Shown here in pieces: positions 54,610-62,670 of a stretch of DNA of 64,000 bases. Position 1 is the stretch's first letter. Every line of letters starts with the position of its first letter. Position numbers and translations under genes: made by a program. The stretch comes from an uncultured Flavobacteriales bacterium (GTDB taxonomy: Bacteria; Bacteroidota; Bacteroidia; Flavobacteriales_D; Crocinitomicaceae), in contig CAJWRM010000006.1 in NCBI GenBank assembly GCA_913046365.1, forward strand, positions 18,561 to 82,560. The letters are read 5' to 3'. Below the pieces are notes generated by a model. The model was not told the DNA's origin. It made no database searches and saw nothing but the letters and a program-made list of their open reading frames with translations.

Positions 54610-56325
54610 TTATATGTTTATTTGCTTGTCTTTATCAAATTTGATTCGATAGTCAAAATCATAGGTTTTTTGGTCCTTTGGCTTGAGTACGGTTTTCCAT
54701 TGTATAAGTCCTGTTCTTGCTTTGAGCTTGCCTTTTCCAACATTGATTTTATCGATCATAATATCTGTATTGGTCGTAATTGGAATTTGGTCTTGTATGA
54801 CAACTTCGACTTCACTCGATTTCATGTTTTTTATCTCAATTGAGTAGGCCAGGTGTTTTTCGATTTTGTCACCAATTGTTTTCTCCTTGCATTTCGAGGA
54901 GATTAACTTTCTTGTAATCGCAATATTGGGGTCTTTCCCCAATGATAAATACAAGGTGTCATTCATGGAGGTTGGATCTATAAATGTTTCACCAATATAT
55001 GAGCCATCGAAAAATATATTCGCTTTTGACGGAATGAGTTGCAGTTCATCGATTTTTAGCATTTCTGCAACTAAATAAACAGACGCATCTATTTTAGGTA
55101 CGGCATAGTATTTAAAGTTCGTTTCCAGTTCTGATTTTTGGACGAGCACCATATGTTTTTCACCGTTAGAAATAATATTGTAAGGTAAGTCAATTTTGAA
55201 TTCAGCAGCCGTTAGTTGTTGTGTAAGGGTAGTGAATTCATTGGCATTGATAGCTTCGTCTTCAACATTTTCTGATTTGTAGGAATAGCCCATATTTGTA
55301 ATGGCCCGTGATGGAACATTTGTCATCTCATAGAGCTGTTTATTGTCATTACGCACGTTAAGTTCTTTTCGGTAACTCATATAGCTTATATACCAAGGGT
55401 TTAGCTCTGGTTTTGTCTTATTGGCGTAAGGGTTATTTGTGGAAATATTTAGCTTTATATTCTTCCAATCTAATCCAGTGGTTTGATGAACTTGGGCTTT
55501 GTAATTCATAAATATTTTGCCTTCAGCTGATTTGCTTCTAATATCGTATAGAGGTGTCCATCCTGCATTTTTTGATAAATAAGAAAAGGTAATCTCTCCA
55601 TTTGTAGTGGATTCTGAAATCAGTGATATTGTAATTCTGGGTATTGGATCCTGTTGTCTTCCCGATTGTCCTAATTTTTTCAATTTTTCATTTAATCTTC
55701 CGAGTCGCTTTTTCATTTGGCTCAATCCTTTATTTGCCTTATTCTTTTGCTTGCTTAGGTCCAGAACCTTCTGGTTTATTTTATTCATTTTTTCTGCGTA
55801 GAATTCAATGATTTCTTTTAATAAATCAATAGAATCATTCACCTTCCCTTGGTTATTGACAAGGCCATTGTTCTGAAGAATATTCTTTGCATTGTTATAA
55901 ACAGAAATTGATTCGTTAATACGTCTTAGTTCATATCCTTTTGTCTCAATCGAGTCGTTCAATAATTTTATGCCCCTTTTCAATTTGGTTGTTTCTATAT
56001 TATTCTTTTGAATGCTTTTTGTCGGATAAAACAAGCTGTACTTACTGTCCAAGATAATAACGTTCCCCGTCGCACTTACTTGAATAGTTTGCGGGTCAAT
56101 GGATGGGCTTATCCCTTCAATAATAATTTCATTAAGACCTTTAATAGCATTATAACTTAAATTAGATCGAAGCTGAGCCCCTGAGGTGTATACGGTAGCC
56201 TCATTTAACTTTGCCTTTTCTGTAGCCGTATTTTTTTGTGTATCGCTTGCTGTTTTTTTAGAATCATGGCTGTAAGTAAGATTTACTAAAGCTAACATTA
56301 GTGTGGTTAAGAGTAATTTATTCAT
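54610..56325 (-). CDS. Mucoidy inhibitor A family protein (DUF4139/DUF4140)
   Basis: 571 residues from the ATG at 56325, which starts a signal peptide (to about NLTYS); a longer in-frame form would hide it. DUF4140 part: ATVYTSGAQLRSNLSYNAIKGLNEIIIEG, then coiled coil (about 135-215, many Lys, Glu and Asn), then the DUF4139 part: FSYLSKNAGWTPLYDIR and the C-terminal AYSIEIKNMKSSEVEVVIQDQIP. MuiA-type proteins suppress mucoid exopolysaccharide in some bacteria; the mechanism is unknown. Confidence 0.85.
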   Translation of the reverse strand: MNKLLLTTLMLALVNLTYSHDSKKTASDTQKNTATEKAKLNEATVYTSGAQLRSNLSYNAIKGLNEIIIEGISPSIDPQTIQVSATGNVIILDSKYSLFYPTKSIQKNNIETTKLKRGIKLLNDSIETKGYELRRINESISVYNNAKNILQNNGLVNNQGKVNDSIDLLKEIIEFYAEKMNKINQKVLDLSKQKNKANKGLSQMKKRLGRLNEKLKKLGQSGRQQDPIPRITISLISESTTNGEITFSYLSKNAGWTPLYDIRSKSAEGKIFMNYKAQVHQTTGLDWKNIKLNISTNNPYANKTKPELNPWYISYMSYRKELNVRNDNKQLYEMTNVPSRAITNMGYSYKSENVEDEAINANEFTTLTQQLTAAEFKIDLPYNIISNGEKHMVLVQKSELETNFKYYAVPKIDASVYLVAEMLKIDELQLIPSKANIFFDGSYIGETFIDPTSMNDTLYLSLGKDPNIAITRKLISSKCKEKTIGDKIEKHLAYSIEIKNMKSSEVEVVIQDQIPITTNTDIMIDKINVGKGKLKARTGLIQWKTVLKPKDQKTYDFDYRIKFDKDKQINI

Positions 56326-56405
56326 GTTTTTTTTAATTGTGTACACTTTAGCATTTAATCGGTTCATTTGTATGAACTTTTTGTAACTTGGGGTGTTTTT
56401 AAAAT

Positions 56406-57320
56406 ATGAGCCAAGAGGTTGTTTCCGTGAGAAATTTGAAGAAATCTTTCAAAGGATTTCAGGCGGTGAGAGATGTATCTTTTACCGTAAATAAAAATGA
56501 TGTTTTTGGATTTCTTGGACCAAATGGTGCTGGTAAAAGCACCTCGCTCCGTTGTATGCTTTCATTAATAAAAGAGGATTCAGGTGAGATATCACTTTTT
56601 GGAAAACCGATGAACTCAAATCGGATAGAGGTTCTATCCAAAATAGGTTCGATTATTGAAAAGCCGGATTTTTATAAATATTTATCGGCATTTAAAAATC
56701 TAGAACTTCTTTCAAGGATATCTGGCAGCTCTGTTTCTAAATCTGAAATTAATGATATCCTAGAATTTGTAGGGCTAAAAGGCCGTGAAAAGCATAGGTT
56801 TCGGACCTTTTCTCATGGTATGAAGCAGCGTTTGGGTATTGCTCAAGCTTTGATGCATAATCCTGAGCTGATTATCCTCGATGAACCGACAACCGGCCTT
56901 GATCCTCAGGGTATTGTCGATATTAGAAATCTAATCTTGAAGCTAAGTCAGGAACAGGGTAAAACTGTTATATTATCCTCTCACCAGCTTTCAGAAATCG
57001 AAATGATCGCCAATAGAATGGTCATTATTAACAAAGGAGAAACACTAATAGAAGGTTCGGTAAGCGAGCTTTTAAATACATCACAAATGGTGGTGCGTTT
57101 TCAGCTTGATGACGTCCAACGAGGAATGAAACTTCTCAAATCAGACTTTCAGATTGAAGCAGCGCTAGATGCTCTAGGTCAAGAATTGGAGCTGGAGATA
57201 GAAAAAATGCGTATTGCCGACGTAGCTGAATGTTTTATAAAAAACGGATTGCGTATCTACAGCATTGAGCAAAAGAGAAAGCTAGAGGATTATTTTATTA
57301 AAATGATACAAGAAGGTTAA
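56406..57320 (+). CDS. ABC transporter ATP-binding protein (ABC-2 type)
   Basis: 304 residues. Walker A GPNGAGKST at 38-46, signature FSHGMKQR, Walker B LIILDEPTTGLDP, and LSSHQLSEIE with the switch His. A C-terminal part of about 90 residues after the core is like other CcmA/NatA-type export ATPases. Works with the permease 1 nt downstream and the LolA-like protein after it; it may move an outer-membrane-bound component. Divergent from the MuiA gene. Confidence 0.92.
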   Translation: MSQEVVSVRNLKKSFKGFQAVRDVSFTVNKNDVFGFLGPNGAGKSTSLRCMLSLIKEDSGEISLFGKPMNSNRIEVLSKIGSIIEKPDFYKYLSAFKNLELLSRISGSSVSKSEINDILEFVGLKGREKHRFRTFSHGMKQRLGIAQALMHNPELIILDEPTTGLDPQGIVDIRNLILKLSQEQGKTVILSSHQLSEIEMIANRMVIINKGETLIEGSVSELLNTSQMVVRFQLDDVQRGMKLLKSDFQIEAALDALGQELELEIEKMRIADVAECFIKNGLRIYSIEQKRKLEDYFIKMIQEG

Positions 57321-57321
57321 T

Positions 57322-58164
57322 ATGCTACTCAAGAATACAATTAACGAGCTCATTAAAATTATTGCCAAGCCACGAAGCTATATCGGCTTTGGTGCCCTAA
57401 CGTTGCTTATTGGAGTCATTCTTTTGGCAATGAAGGCAGATGGTAAAAGCTTTATCTCTTTTGTTACGGCATCATTTGAGCAGACCTTGAGTTTTAATGG
57501 TGAGATTTTGAATGGTAACCTAATGGCATTTATAATACTTCAAATGCTCATTATCCATGTTCCGCTTCTTGTTGCATTGGTGACGGGAGATTTGGTTTCA
57601 GGTGAAGCTGCCATGGGGACATTAAGAATGATGGCCACAAAACCAATATCGCGTTCTGCAATTTTAGGATCGAAGCTTTTGGCAGGGGCTATTTATACAT
57701 TGCTCTTAACGCTATGGATGGCATTTATGGCTTATGGTGTTGGACAATGGATGTTCGGTTCAGGGGATTTAATCGTTTTGAATAATGATGGCTTGGTGAT
57801 TATACCTGCTGACGATATCTTGTGGCGATATTTATATGGGTTTGGATTGGCTTACTTGGCACTTTTAGCAATTGCCTCCATGTCCATCTGTTTTTCTGTG
57901 TTTTCTGATAATTCAATAGGACCCATTGTCTCCACGATGTCAGTTATAATTCTTTTTACAATTATTGGTTCTTTGGATGTTTCCAGCTTCAATTCCATTC
58001 AGCCATTTTTATTGACTACTCATATGTCGGCTTGGAGAAGCCTCTTTGAGATGCCTGTTCCTGTGCAAGAAATCTTAAATTCAATTTATATTTTACTGGC
58101 GCACATCATCGGATTTACAGGTATTGCACTATGGAAGTTTAACAAAAAAGATATCAATACATAA
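57322..58164 (+). CDS. ABC-2 type permease
   Basis: 280 residues with about six membrane helices. Partner of the ATPase directly upstream. The GDLVSGEAAMGTLRMMATKPISRS stretch after the second helix is the coupling segment typical of ABC-2 permeases. Stop overlaps the next start by 1 nt (TAATG). Confidence 0.88.
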   Translation: MLLKNTINELIKIIAKPRSYIGFGALTLLIGVILLAMKADGKSFISFVTASFEQTLSFNGEILNGNLMAFIILQMLIIHVPLLVALVTGDLVSGEAAMGTLRMMATKPISRSAILGSKLLAGAIYTLLLTLWMAFMAYGVGQWMFGSGDLIVLNNDGLVIIPADDILWRYLYGFGLAYLALLAIASMSICFSVFSDNSIGPIVSTMSVIILFTIIGSLDVSSFNSIQPFLLTTHMSAWRSLFEMPVPVQEILNSIYILLAHIIGFTGIALWKFNKKDINT

Positions 58165-58844
58165 TGAAAGCACTCTACCTATCCCTCTGTCTTATTTTTA
58201 TCAGTTTTGGTAGCTCCGCTCAAAGTGCTCAAGAGCTGCTTGGTCGTCTAGTATCCAAGCTAGAGAAGGTCAATGATTATTCTGCAAATGTCCTTATTCA
58301 GGCGGATATTCCACTCATTAAGATTCTTCCATCTAAAGCCAAAATTCATTTTAAAGCACCTGATAAATTTAAGGTCGTATCTAAAGGCATTGCAATTCTT
58401 CCTAAACAGGGATTTACGGATATGAATATATTTTTGAGCCAACCTGAATCATACATGGTTGTACTCGCGGGTGACAAGGTTATTGAGGGAAAGGAAACGA
58501 AACAGCTTACGGTTATTGCCAATTCCAGTGAATCGGACATTATTCTTTTAAAGTTATGGGTTGAACCATTAGAATTATTGATTTTAGCCGCAGAGGTAAC
58601 CACAAGAAGTAGTGGAAATGTCAATGTTTCTTATAAATATGATGCACAAAAACAATATGGCTTACCCTCAGTTATTGAATTTAAGGTCAATGTCAAAGAG
58701 TTTAAAATGCCCAAGAGTATTGCCTCGAATCCACATCGTTCAGCCTCTAAGAAGTCTGATAAAAGGAAGCTCGGTACAATCTTATTGGAACTTACGAATT
58801 ATGAGGTGAATCAGGGAATAGAGGATTCATTCTTCGTGAAGTAA
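58164..58844 (+). CDS. LolA-like periplasmic protein
   Basis: 226 residues. Signal peptide ending in SSAQ. The mature chain has the LolA/LppX-type layout: an initial helix (AQELLGRLVSKLEKVNDYSANV) then strands (KIHFKAPDKFKVVS), and KYDAQKQYGLPSVIEFKV later. The family carries lipoproteins or lipids across the periplasm; here, coupled to an ABC-2 transporter, a lipid-export role is plausible but unproven. Not the standard lolA. Confidence 0.75.
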   Translation: MKALYLSLCLIFISFGSSAQSAQELLGRLVSKLEKVNDYSANVLIQADIPLIKILPSKAKIHFKAPDKFKVVSKGIAILPKQGFTDMNIFLSQPESYMVVLAGDKVIEGKETKQLTVIANSSESDIILLKLWVEPLELLILAAEVTTRSSGNVNVSYKYDAQKQYGLPSVIEFKVNVKEFKMPKSIASNPHRSASKKSDKRKLGTILLELTNYEVNQGIEDSFFVK

Positions 58845-58897
58845 ATGTTGTCTATTTTTCATTGACCTTTCGTACAACTATATATTATTGGATTGAT

Positions 58898-58905
58898 TAC
58901 ATTTG
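58898..58905 (+). promoter_or_regulatory. Putative -7 box of fabG
   Basis: TACATTTG fits TAnnTTTG and ends 17 nt before the fabG ATG at 58923. -33 not clear. Confidence 0.4.
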
Positions 58906-58922
58906 TCCCTATAAAACAAATT

Positions 58923-59675
58923 ATGAAATTACTCGAGAATAAAATTGTACTAATTACGGGAGGGTCGAGAGGAATTGGAAAATCAATTGCTCAAGAATGT
59001 ATACGCCAAGGTGCTACAGTTGCCTTTACCTACAGAGATAAGAATACCGAAGATCAGGCAATCCAGGTTGAAAAGGAATTGACAGAAGGTGGTGGATTGG
59101 CAAAATCATTTATGTCCGACGCTGCAAGCTTTGAGGATGCTCAGAAATTAGTTGCAGATGTTATCGAAGAATTTGGAACGCTAGATGTTCTGGTAAATAA
59201 CGCAGGTATTACAAGAGATACTTTGTTGATGCGAATGACTGAAGAGCAATGGGACGCTGTAATCAATACCAATCTTAAATCTGCTTTCAATTTAACGAAA
59301 GCAGCACAGATACCGATGCTAAAGGCTCGTTCAGGTTCTATTATAAATATGTCCTCTGTTGTTGGAGTTAAAGGAAATGCTGGTCAAGCAAATTATGCGG
59401 CCTCAAAAGCAGGGCTTATTGGTTTCACGAAATCTGTAGCTGCTGAGCTTGGTTCAAGAAGTATCCGATGTAACGCGATCGCACCTGGATTTATTGAAAC
59501 TGAAATGACCAAATCTCTTGATGAAAAGGTTGTCGATGAATGGAGAAATGGAATTCCGCTTAAAAGAGGAGGTACTCCGCTTGACGTAGCAAATGCTACT
59601 GTGTTTCTGGCAAGTGATATGTCTGCATACATTACTGGACAGACGATTCATGTATGCGGTGGAATGTTAATGTAA
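58923..59675 (+). CDS. fabG: 3-oxoacyl-ACP reductase FabG
   Basis: NADPH-dependent keto reduction in fatty acid synthesis. 250 residues from the ATG at 58923; an in-frame TTG at 58893 would add 10 residues that do not belong. Cofactor motif TGGSRGIG at 12-19, NNAG at 92-95, catalytic Ser145, Tyr158 and Lys162 (NYAASKAG), and the C-terminal ITGQTIHVCGG. Followed 3 nt later by hemB. Confidence 0.93.
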   Translation: MKLLENKIVLITGGSRGIGKSIAQECIRQGATVAFTYRDKNTEDQAIQVEKELTEGGGLAKSFMSDAASFEDAQKLVADVIEEFGTLDVLVNNAGITRDTLLMRMTEEQWDAVINTNLKSAFNLTKAAQIPMLKARSGSIINMSSVVGVKGNAGQANYAASKAGLIGFTKSVAAELGSRSIRCNAIAPGFIETEMTKSLDEKVVDEWRNGIPLKRGGTPLDVANATVFLASDMSAYITGQTIHVCGGMLM

Positions 59676-59678
59676 ACA

Positions 59679-60650
59679 ATGAATATTCGGCCAAGAAGAA
59701 ATAGAAAAAATGCCGCGATTAGGGATATGGTCCAGGAGTCTCGCCTGGGACTTGAAAATTTAATATTCCCCGTTTTTTTAAAAGACGGAACAAATATAAA
59801 GGAAGAAATAGCCTCATTACCAAATATTTATAGATGGTCAATTGATTTATTGCTTAAGGAGATTGATTCTTGTATGGAGCTTGGTATACGAACGTATGAT
59901 ATTTTCCCCGCTATTGAAGATCATTTGAAAGATCAATCGGCAACTATGAGCTATGATCCCGCTAATTTCTATTTAAAAGCAATACAAAAAATCAAAGAGA
60001 CTTTTCCTGAGATTGTGTTGATGAGCGATGTAGCGCTAGATCCATATTCTTCTGATGGTCACGATGGCTTGGTTCGAAACGGAAAGATAGTCAATGACGA
60101 AACCTTACCTATATTAGCGAAGATGTCTGTAGCACAAGCTCAGGCAGGTATCGATATTATTGGTCCCTCAGATATGATGGACGGAAGAGTTGGTGTAATA
60201 AGATCGGCATTGGATGATGCAGGATATACAGAAACAAGTATTATGTCATATACTGCCAAATACGCAAGTGCTTTTTACGGCCCCTTTAGAGATGCCTTAA
60301 ACTCCGCGCCGAAGTCAGGAGATAAAAAAACCTATCAAATGAACCCTTCCAATAAGGCTGAAGCTTTAATTGAAGCACAATTAGACATTGAGGAAGGTGC
60401 AGATATGATTATGGTTAAACCTGCGTTGTGCTATTTGGATGTGATTCATTTACTAAAAGAAAATTTTGCAACCCCGGTTACTGCCTATAATGTAAGTGGA
60501 GAATATGCGATGGTTCATGCTGCGTCACAAAAGGGATGGATTGATTATAATGCGGCAATGAATGAAATGCTTCTAAGCATTAGACGAGCTGGTGCTGACG
60601 GCATTCTTACTTATTTTGCAAAAGACTTTGCGCAATCATTAGTTGATTAA
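59679..60650 (+). CDS. hemB: Delta-aminolevulinic acid dehydratase
   Basis: Joins two aminolevulinate molecules to porphobilinogen. 323 residues. Schiff-base lysines Lys194 (SYTAKYASAFYGPFRDA) and Lys247 (MIMVKPALCY). The metal loop reads DVALDPYSSDGHDG (117-130), lacking the three zinc cysteines; this is the Asp-rich, magnesium-type site. Directly after fabG. Confidence 0.96.
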   Translation: MNIRPRRNRKNAAIRDMVQESRLGLENLIFPVFLKDGTNIKEEIASLPNIYRWSIDLLLKEIDSCMELGIRTYDIFPAIEDHLKDQSATMSYDPANFYLKAIQKIKETFPEIVLMSDVALDPYSSDGHDGLVRNGKIVNDETLPILAKMSVAQAQAGIDIIGPSDMMDGRVGVIRSALDDAGYTETSIMSYTAKYASAFYGPFRDALNSAPKSGDKKTYQMNPSNKAEALIEAQLDIEEGADMIMVKPALCYLDVIHLLKENFATPVTAYNVSGEYAMVHAASQKGWIDYNAAMNEMLLSIRRAGADGILTYFAKDFAQSLVD

Positions 60651-60664
60651 TCAATTCGATTATT

Positions 60665-62137
60665 ATGCACCTTATAACAGATGATTTTTACAGTATTAAT
60701 AAAATACATGAGCTTATTGCTTCGGGAGAAAAGATAGGTATTAGTGAAGATTGTAAGCATAAAATTCAGCATTGCGCAACTTACTTGAAAAATAAATTGG
60801 CTTCTGGGAATCAAATTATTTACGGTATAAATACGGGGTTTGGCTCATTATGTAATACAGTAATTAGTAATGCTGAACTTGAAGATCTACAAATCAATCT
60901 TGTTCGTTCTCATGCATGCGGCGCAGGCGTCCAAATACCCAACGACATTGTCAAACGCATACTTCTATTGAAAGCGATTGCTTTGAGTAAAGGGCACTCG
61001 GGTGTATATCTAGAAACAGTGGAAAGAATATTATGGTTGTATAACAATGATGTTCTGCCGGTTATCTATGAGCTAGGAAGCCTAGGTGCTTCCGGAGATT
61101 TAGCGCCATTGGCACACATGTCACTTTCCTTAATCGGAGAGGGTGATGTTACTTATAAAGGTGAAATAAGGACAACATCAGATGTTTTTGATGAGCTTGG
61201 TGTTGATCCTATAAAGCTCCATCCAAAGGAAGGTTTGGCACTTTTGAATGGAACCCAATTCATGGCGGCTTACCTTAGCCATTGTGTTACACAGGGTTTA
61301 AAAATATTCGATACAGCAAATGCCGTAGCCTCAATTTCTATTGACGCCTTAATGGGGTTGATTTCTCCTTTTAAATCGAATGTGAACGCATTGAGAAATC
61401 AGAAGGGGCAAGTCGATGTAGCTCATATTATTTTTGAAAGACTTCAAGGAAGTGAAATCATTAAACAGCACAAAGAACATGTTCAGGACCCTTATTCCTT
61501 AAGATGTATTCCTCAGGTACATGGTGCTAGTAAGGACACCCTAGATTTCTGTAAGACCATAATAGAAAACGAGATTAATGCCGTTACTGATAATCCTACT
61601 ATTTTCCCCGATGCTGATGAAATTATTTCTGCAGGAAATTTTCATGGTCAACCCTTGGCGCTTGCGCTTGACTATTTGGCAATAGCATTGTCCGAATTGG
61701 GAAGTATATCAGAACGCAGAACCTATAAGCTAATATCTGGAGATAGAGGATTACCTCCGTTTTTGGTGAAGAACCCCGGTTTACATTCTGGTTTAATGAT
61801 TGCGCAATACTCGTGTGCCTCAATGGTGAGTCAAAACAAACAGCTTTGTACACCGGCATCAGTAGACACTATTGATTCTAGTAATGGTCAAGAGGACCAC
61901 GTAAGTATGGGCGCAAATGCAGCGACTAAGTGTCTAAAAGTGCTTGGTAATGTCCAGGATATTATTGGTATAGAGCTACTGAGTGCTGCTCAAGCAATGG
62001 AGTACAGAAGGCCTCTAAGGTCCTCGCAAGTAAACGAGGATTTATTGGTTGATTACAGAAAGCTTGTTCCGTTTATTGAAGATGATCGTGTGCTGTCCTA
62101 TGATATTAAAAAATCAAATTCATTTCTATTTAAATGA
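60665..62137 (+). CDS. hutH: Histidine ammonia-lyase
   Basis: Deaminates histidine to urocanate. 490 residues. The MIO tripeptide Ala142-Ser143-Gly144 and active-site Tyr53, His83 and Asn195 fall at the same numbers as in Pseudomonas HutH, and NQEDHVSM-type motif QEDHVSM is present. The tyrosine lyase of the flexirubin pathway differs in these surroundings, so HAL is preferred. No hutU, hutI or hutG nearby. Its stop overlaps the next ATG by 4 nt. Confidence 0.93.
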   Translation: MHLITDDFYSINKIHELIASGEKIGISEDCKHKIQHCATYLKNKLASGNQIIYGINTGFGSLCNTVISNAELEDLQINLVRSHACGAGVQIPNDIVKRILLLKAIALSKGHSGVYLETVERILWLYNNDVLPVIYELGSLGASGDLAPLAHMSLSLIGEGDVTYKGEIRTTSDVFDELGVDPIKLHPKEGLALLNGTQFMAAYLSHCVTQGLKIFDTANAVASISIDALMGLISPFKSNVNALRNQKGQVDVAHIIFERLQGSEIIKQHKEHVQDPYSLRCIPQVHGASKDTLDFCKTIIENEINAVTDNPTIFPDADEIISAGNFHGQPLALALDYLAIALSELGSISERRTYKLISGDRGLPPFLVKNPGLHSGLMIAQYSCASMVSQNKQLCTPASVDTIDSSNGQEDHVSMGANAATKCLKVLGNVQDIIGIELLSAAQAMEYRRPLRSSQVNEDLLVDYRKLVPFIEDDRVLSYDIKKSNSFLFK

Positions 62138-62670
62138 TAAGTGTTCACGAACCAAATGGTGAAAATTCTAAAAAAAGTTCAAAACGTCCAATGGGCCTCG
62201 TAGTTCTTTTTGTTTTGACCCTTGTCACTGCGGGGAGTCAATTGTTTAGTTCTATTGCCGGAGTATTTAATGGTCGTCCAGATAAATCTGTTTTTGACGC
62301 GGTTAAAGTTGAAAATGCAAGGTTGATCAATGAAATAAAAAAATATGGACAAGACATTAATGAGGAGTGGATAGATATAATTCGTCAGATGGAGAATGTG
62401 ACATTGGCCACATTAGAAAACTTTCAGCTGTATAGCTTTTTGTTATTGCTGATATCTGCGTTGGGATTATATGGTGCTTTCAAAATGTTTAAAGGATATA
62501 AATTAGGCTTTCATCTTTATATTGCCTATTCTTTTTTGAGTTTAATTCAATATTATTTTGTTGTGAGCCCCTCAGAAATCCCAATGTTTATGTTACTTGC
62601 AAACGGTTTAATATCCTTGTTTTTTATACTAATGTATGCAAGGCATCTCCATTGGATGAAGGAAAATTAA
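62134..62670 (+). CDS. Hypothetical membrane protein after hutH
   Basis: 178 residues with about four helices (20-42, 90-112, 115-135, 140-165) and a soluble loop between the first two (about 45-88). No family recognised. Overlaps the hutH stop by 4 nt and the convergent oxidase gene by 4 nt, so it is probably translated by coupling. Confidence 0.65.
   Translation: MISVHEPNGENSKKSSKRPMGLVVLFVLTLVTAGSQLFSSIAGVFNGRPDKSVFDAVKVENARLINEIKKYGQDINEEWIDIIRQMENVTLATLENFQLYSFLLLLISALGLYGAFKMFKGYKLGFHLYIAYSFLSLIQYYFVVSPSEIPMFMLLANGLISLFFILMYARHLHWMKEN

Noticed and set aside
54526..54843. 105-codon open frame on the plus strand
   Set aside because: Crosses the 54586-54609 terminator and the end of the MuiA-family gene; composition is not protein-like.
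56406..62137. Flexirubin or aryl-polyene pigment cluster
   Set aside because: fabG, a LolA-like gene and an ammonia-lyase lie together, but the lyase has the histidine-type site, hemB sits between, and no dedicated ketosynthase, ACP, dehydratase or MMPL exporter is present.
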